DNA of 5,099 bases from Fidelibacterota bacterium (GTDB taxonomy: Bacteria; Fidelibacterota; JAANXI01). The notes beneath the pieces were generated by a model. That model ran no database searches, was not told where the DNA came from, and saw only the letters and a program-made list of their open reading frames with translations. The stretch covers positions 9,702-14,800 of the forward strand of contig JAANXI010000005.1 of NCBI GenBank assembly GCA_018263365.1, in the 5' to 3' direction. This document shows, in pieces, positions 4,972 through 5,099 of the stretch (positions within the stretch are counted from its first letter, which is position 1; each line of letters begins with the position of its first letter). The position numbers were made by a program, and so were the translations under genes.

Positions 4972-5099
4972 TTACTCGATGATATCGGTGACGACGCCGG
5001 CGCCCACGGTATGGCCGCCTTCCCGGATCGCAAAGCGCAGGCCCTCTTCCATCGCAATCGGCGCAATCAGTTCCACATCCATGTTTACGTTGTCGCCCG
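4972..5099 (-). CDS. tuf: Elongation factor Tu, C-terminal end (truncated by window edge)
   Basis: EF-Tu carries aminoacyl-tRNA to the ribosomal A site as a GTP complex. Only the end of the beta-barrel domain 3 is here: 41 complete residues, beginning GDNVNMDVELIAPIAMEEGL and continuing RFAIREGGHTVGAGVV to a terminal TDIIE. The segment GLRFAIREGG is nearly invariant in the family; the His in GGHTVGAG replaces the usual Arg. Two tandem stops (TAATAA) end the gene. It is 24 nt from rpmG with no terminator between, so tuf reads into the downstream genes. Promoter, GTPase domain and any second tuf copy lie outside the window. Confidence 0.98.
   Translation of the reverse strand, partial: GDNVNMDVELIAPIAMEEGLRFAIREGGHTVGAGVVTDIIE

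Overview
This is an ordinary but highly informative bacterial housekeeping locus, read entirely on the minus strand: tuf (3' end) - rpmG - tRNA-Trp - secE - nusG - rplK - rplA - rplJ - rplL - rpoB (5' part). It is the conserved secE-nusG-L11-L1-L10-L12-beta cluster, preceded by EF-Tu, ribosomal protein L33 and a tryptophan tRNA. Base composition looks close to half GC and no mobile, phage, CRISPR or clearly transferred DNA is visible. I see no new biological system here; what is worth a second look is RNA structure in the spacers.

Organism. The proteins are plainly bacterial. Bacteroidota proper is unlikely because strong Shine-Dalgarno (SD) sequences precede several genes (rplL, rpoB, rplJ, rpmG), whereas that phylum rarely uses them. 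The EF-Tu tail, the rpoB N-terminus and the gene order fit a deep lineage around the FCB group (for example Marinimicrobia-, Calditrichota- or Zixibacteria-like). That placement is inference from general resemblance and has low confidence.

Layout, in transcription order (high to low coordinates). 5099-4972: last 41 complete codons of tuf plus two bases of another. 4947-4798: rpmG, 49 aa, absent from a plain long-ORF list because it is short. 4756-4684: tRNA-Trp (anticodon CCA, no encoded CCA tail). 4683-4582: a 102-nt spacer with two inverted repeats. 4581-4393 secE; 4380-3853 nusG; 3841-3416 rplK; 3391-2699 rplA; 2679-2161 rplJ; 2131-1751 rplL. These six genes are separated by only 11-29 nt, so they form one compact transcription unit. 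1750-1620: a 131-nt spacer with three candidate hairpins. 1619-1: first 539 complete codons of rpoB, starting at TTG, running through the rifampicin-resistance-determining region and off the window edge.

How the genes work together. EF-Tu delivers aminoacyl-tRNA to the ribosome; L11, L10 and L7/L12 (with L1 across the ribosome at the E site) build the factor-binding stalk region EF-Tu uses; L33 is a small 50S protein. NusG couples RNA polymerase (beta subunit, RpoB) to translation through ribosomal protein S10, and SecE is part of the SecYEG channel. The largest gap within the ribosomal protein-polymerase part is between rplL and rpoB, where E. coli separates high ribosomal protein output from lower polymerase output by attenuation and RNase III processing; the hairpins here could serve the same end by different sequences.
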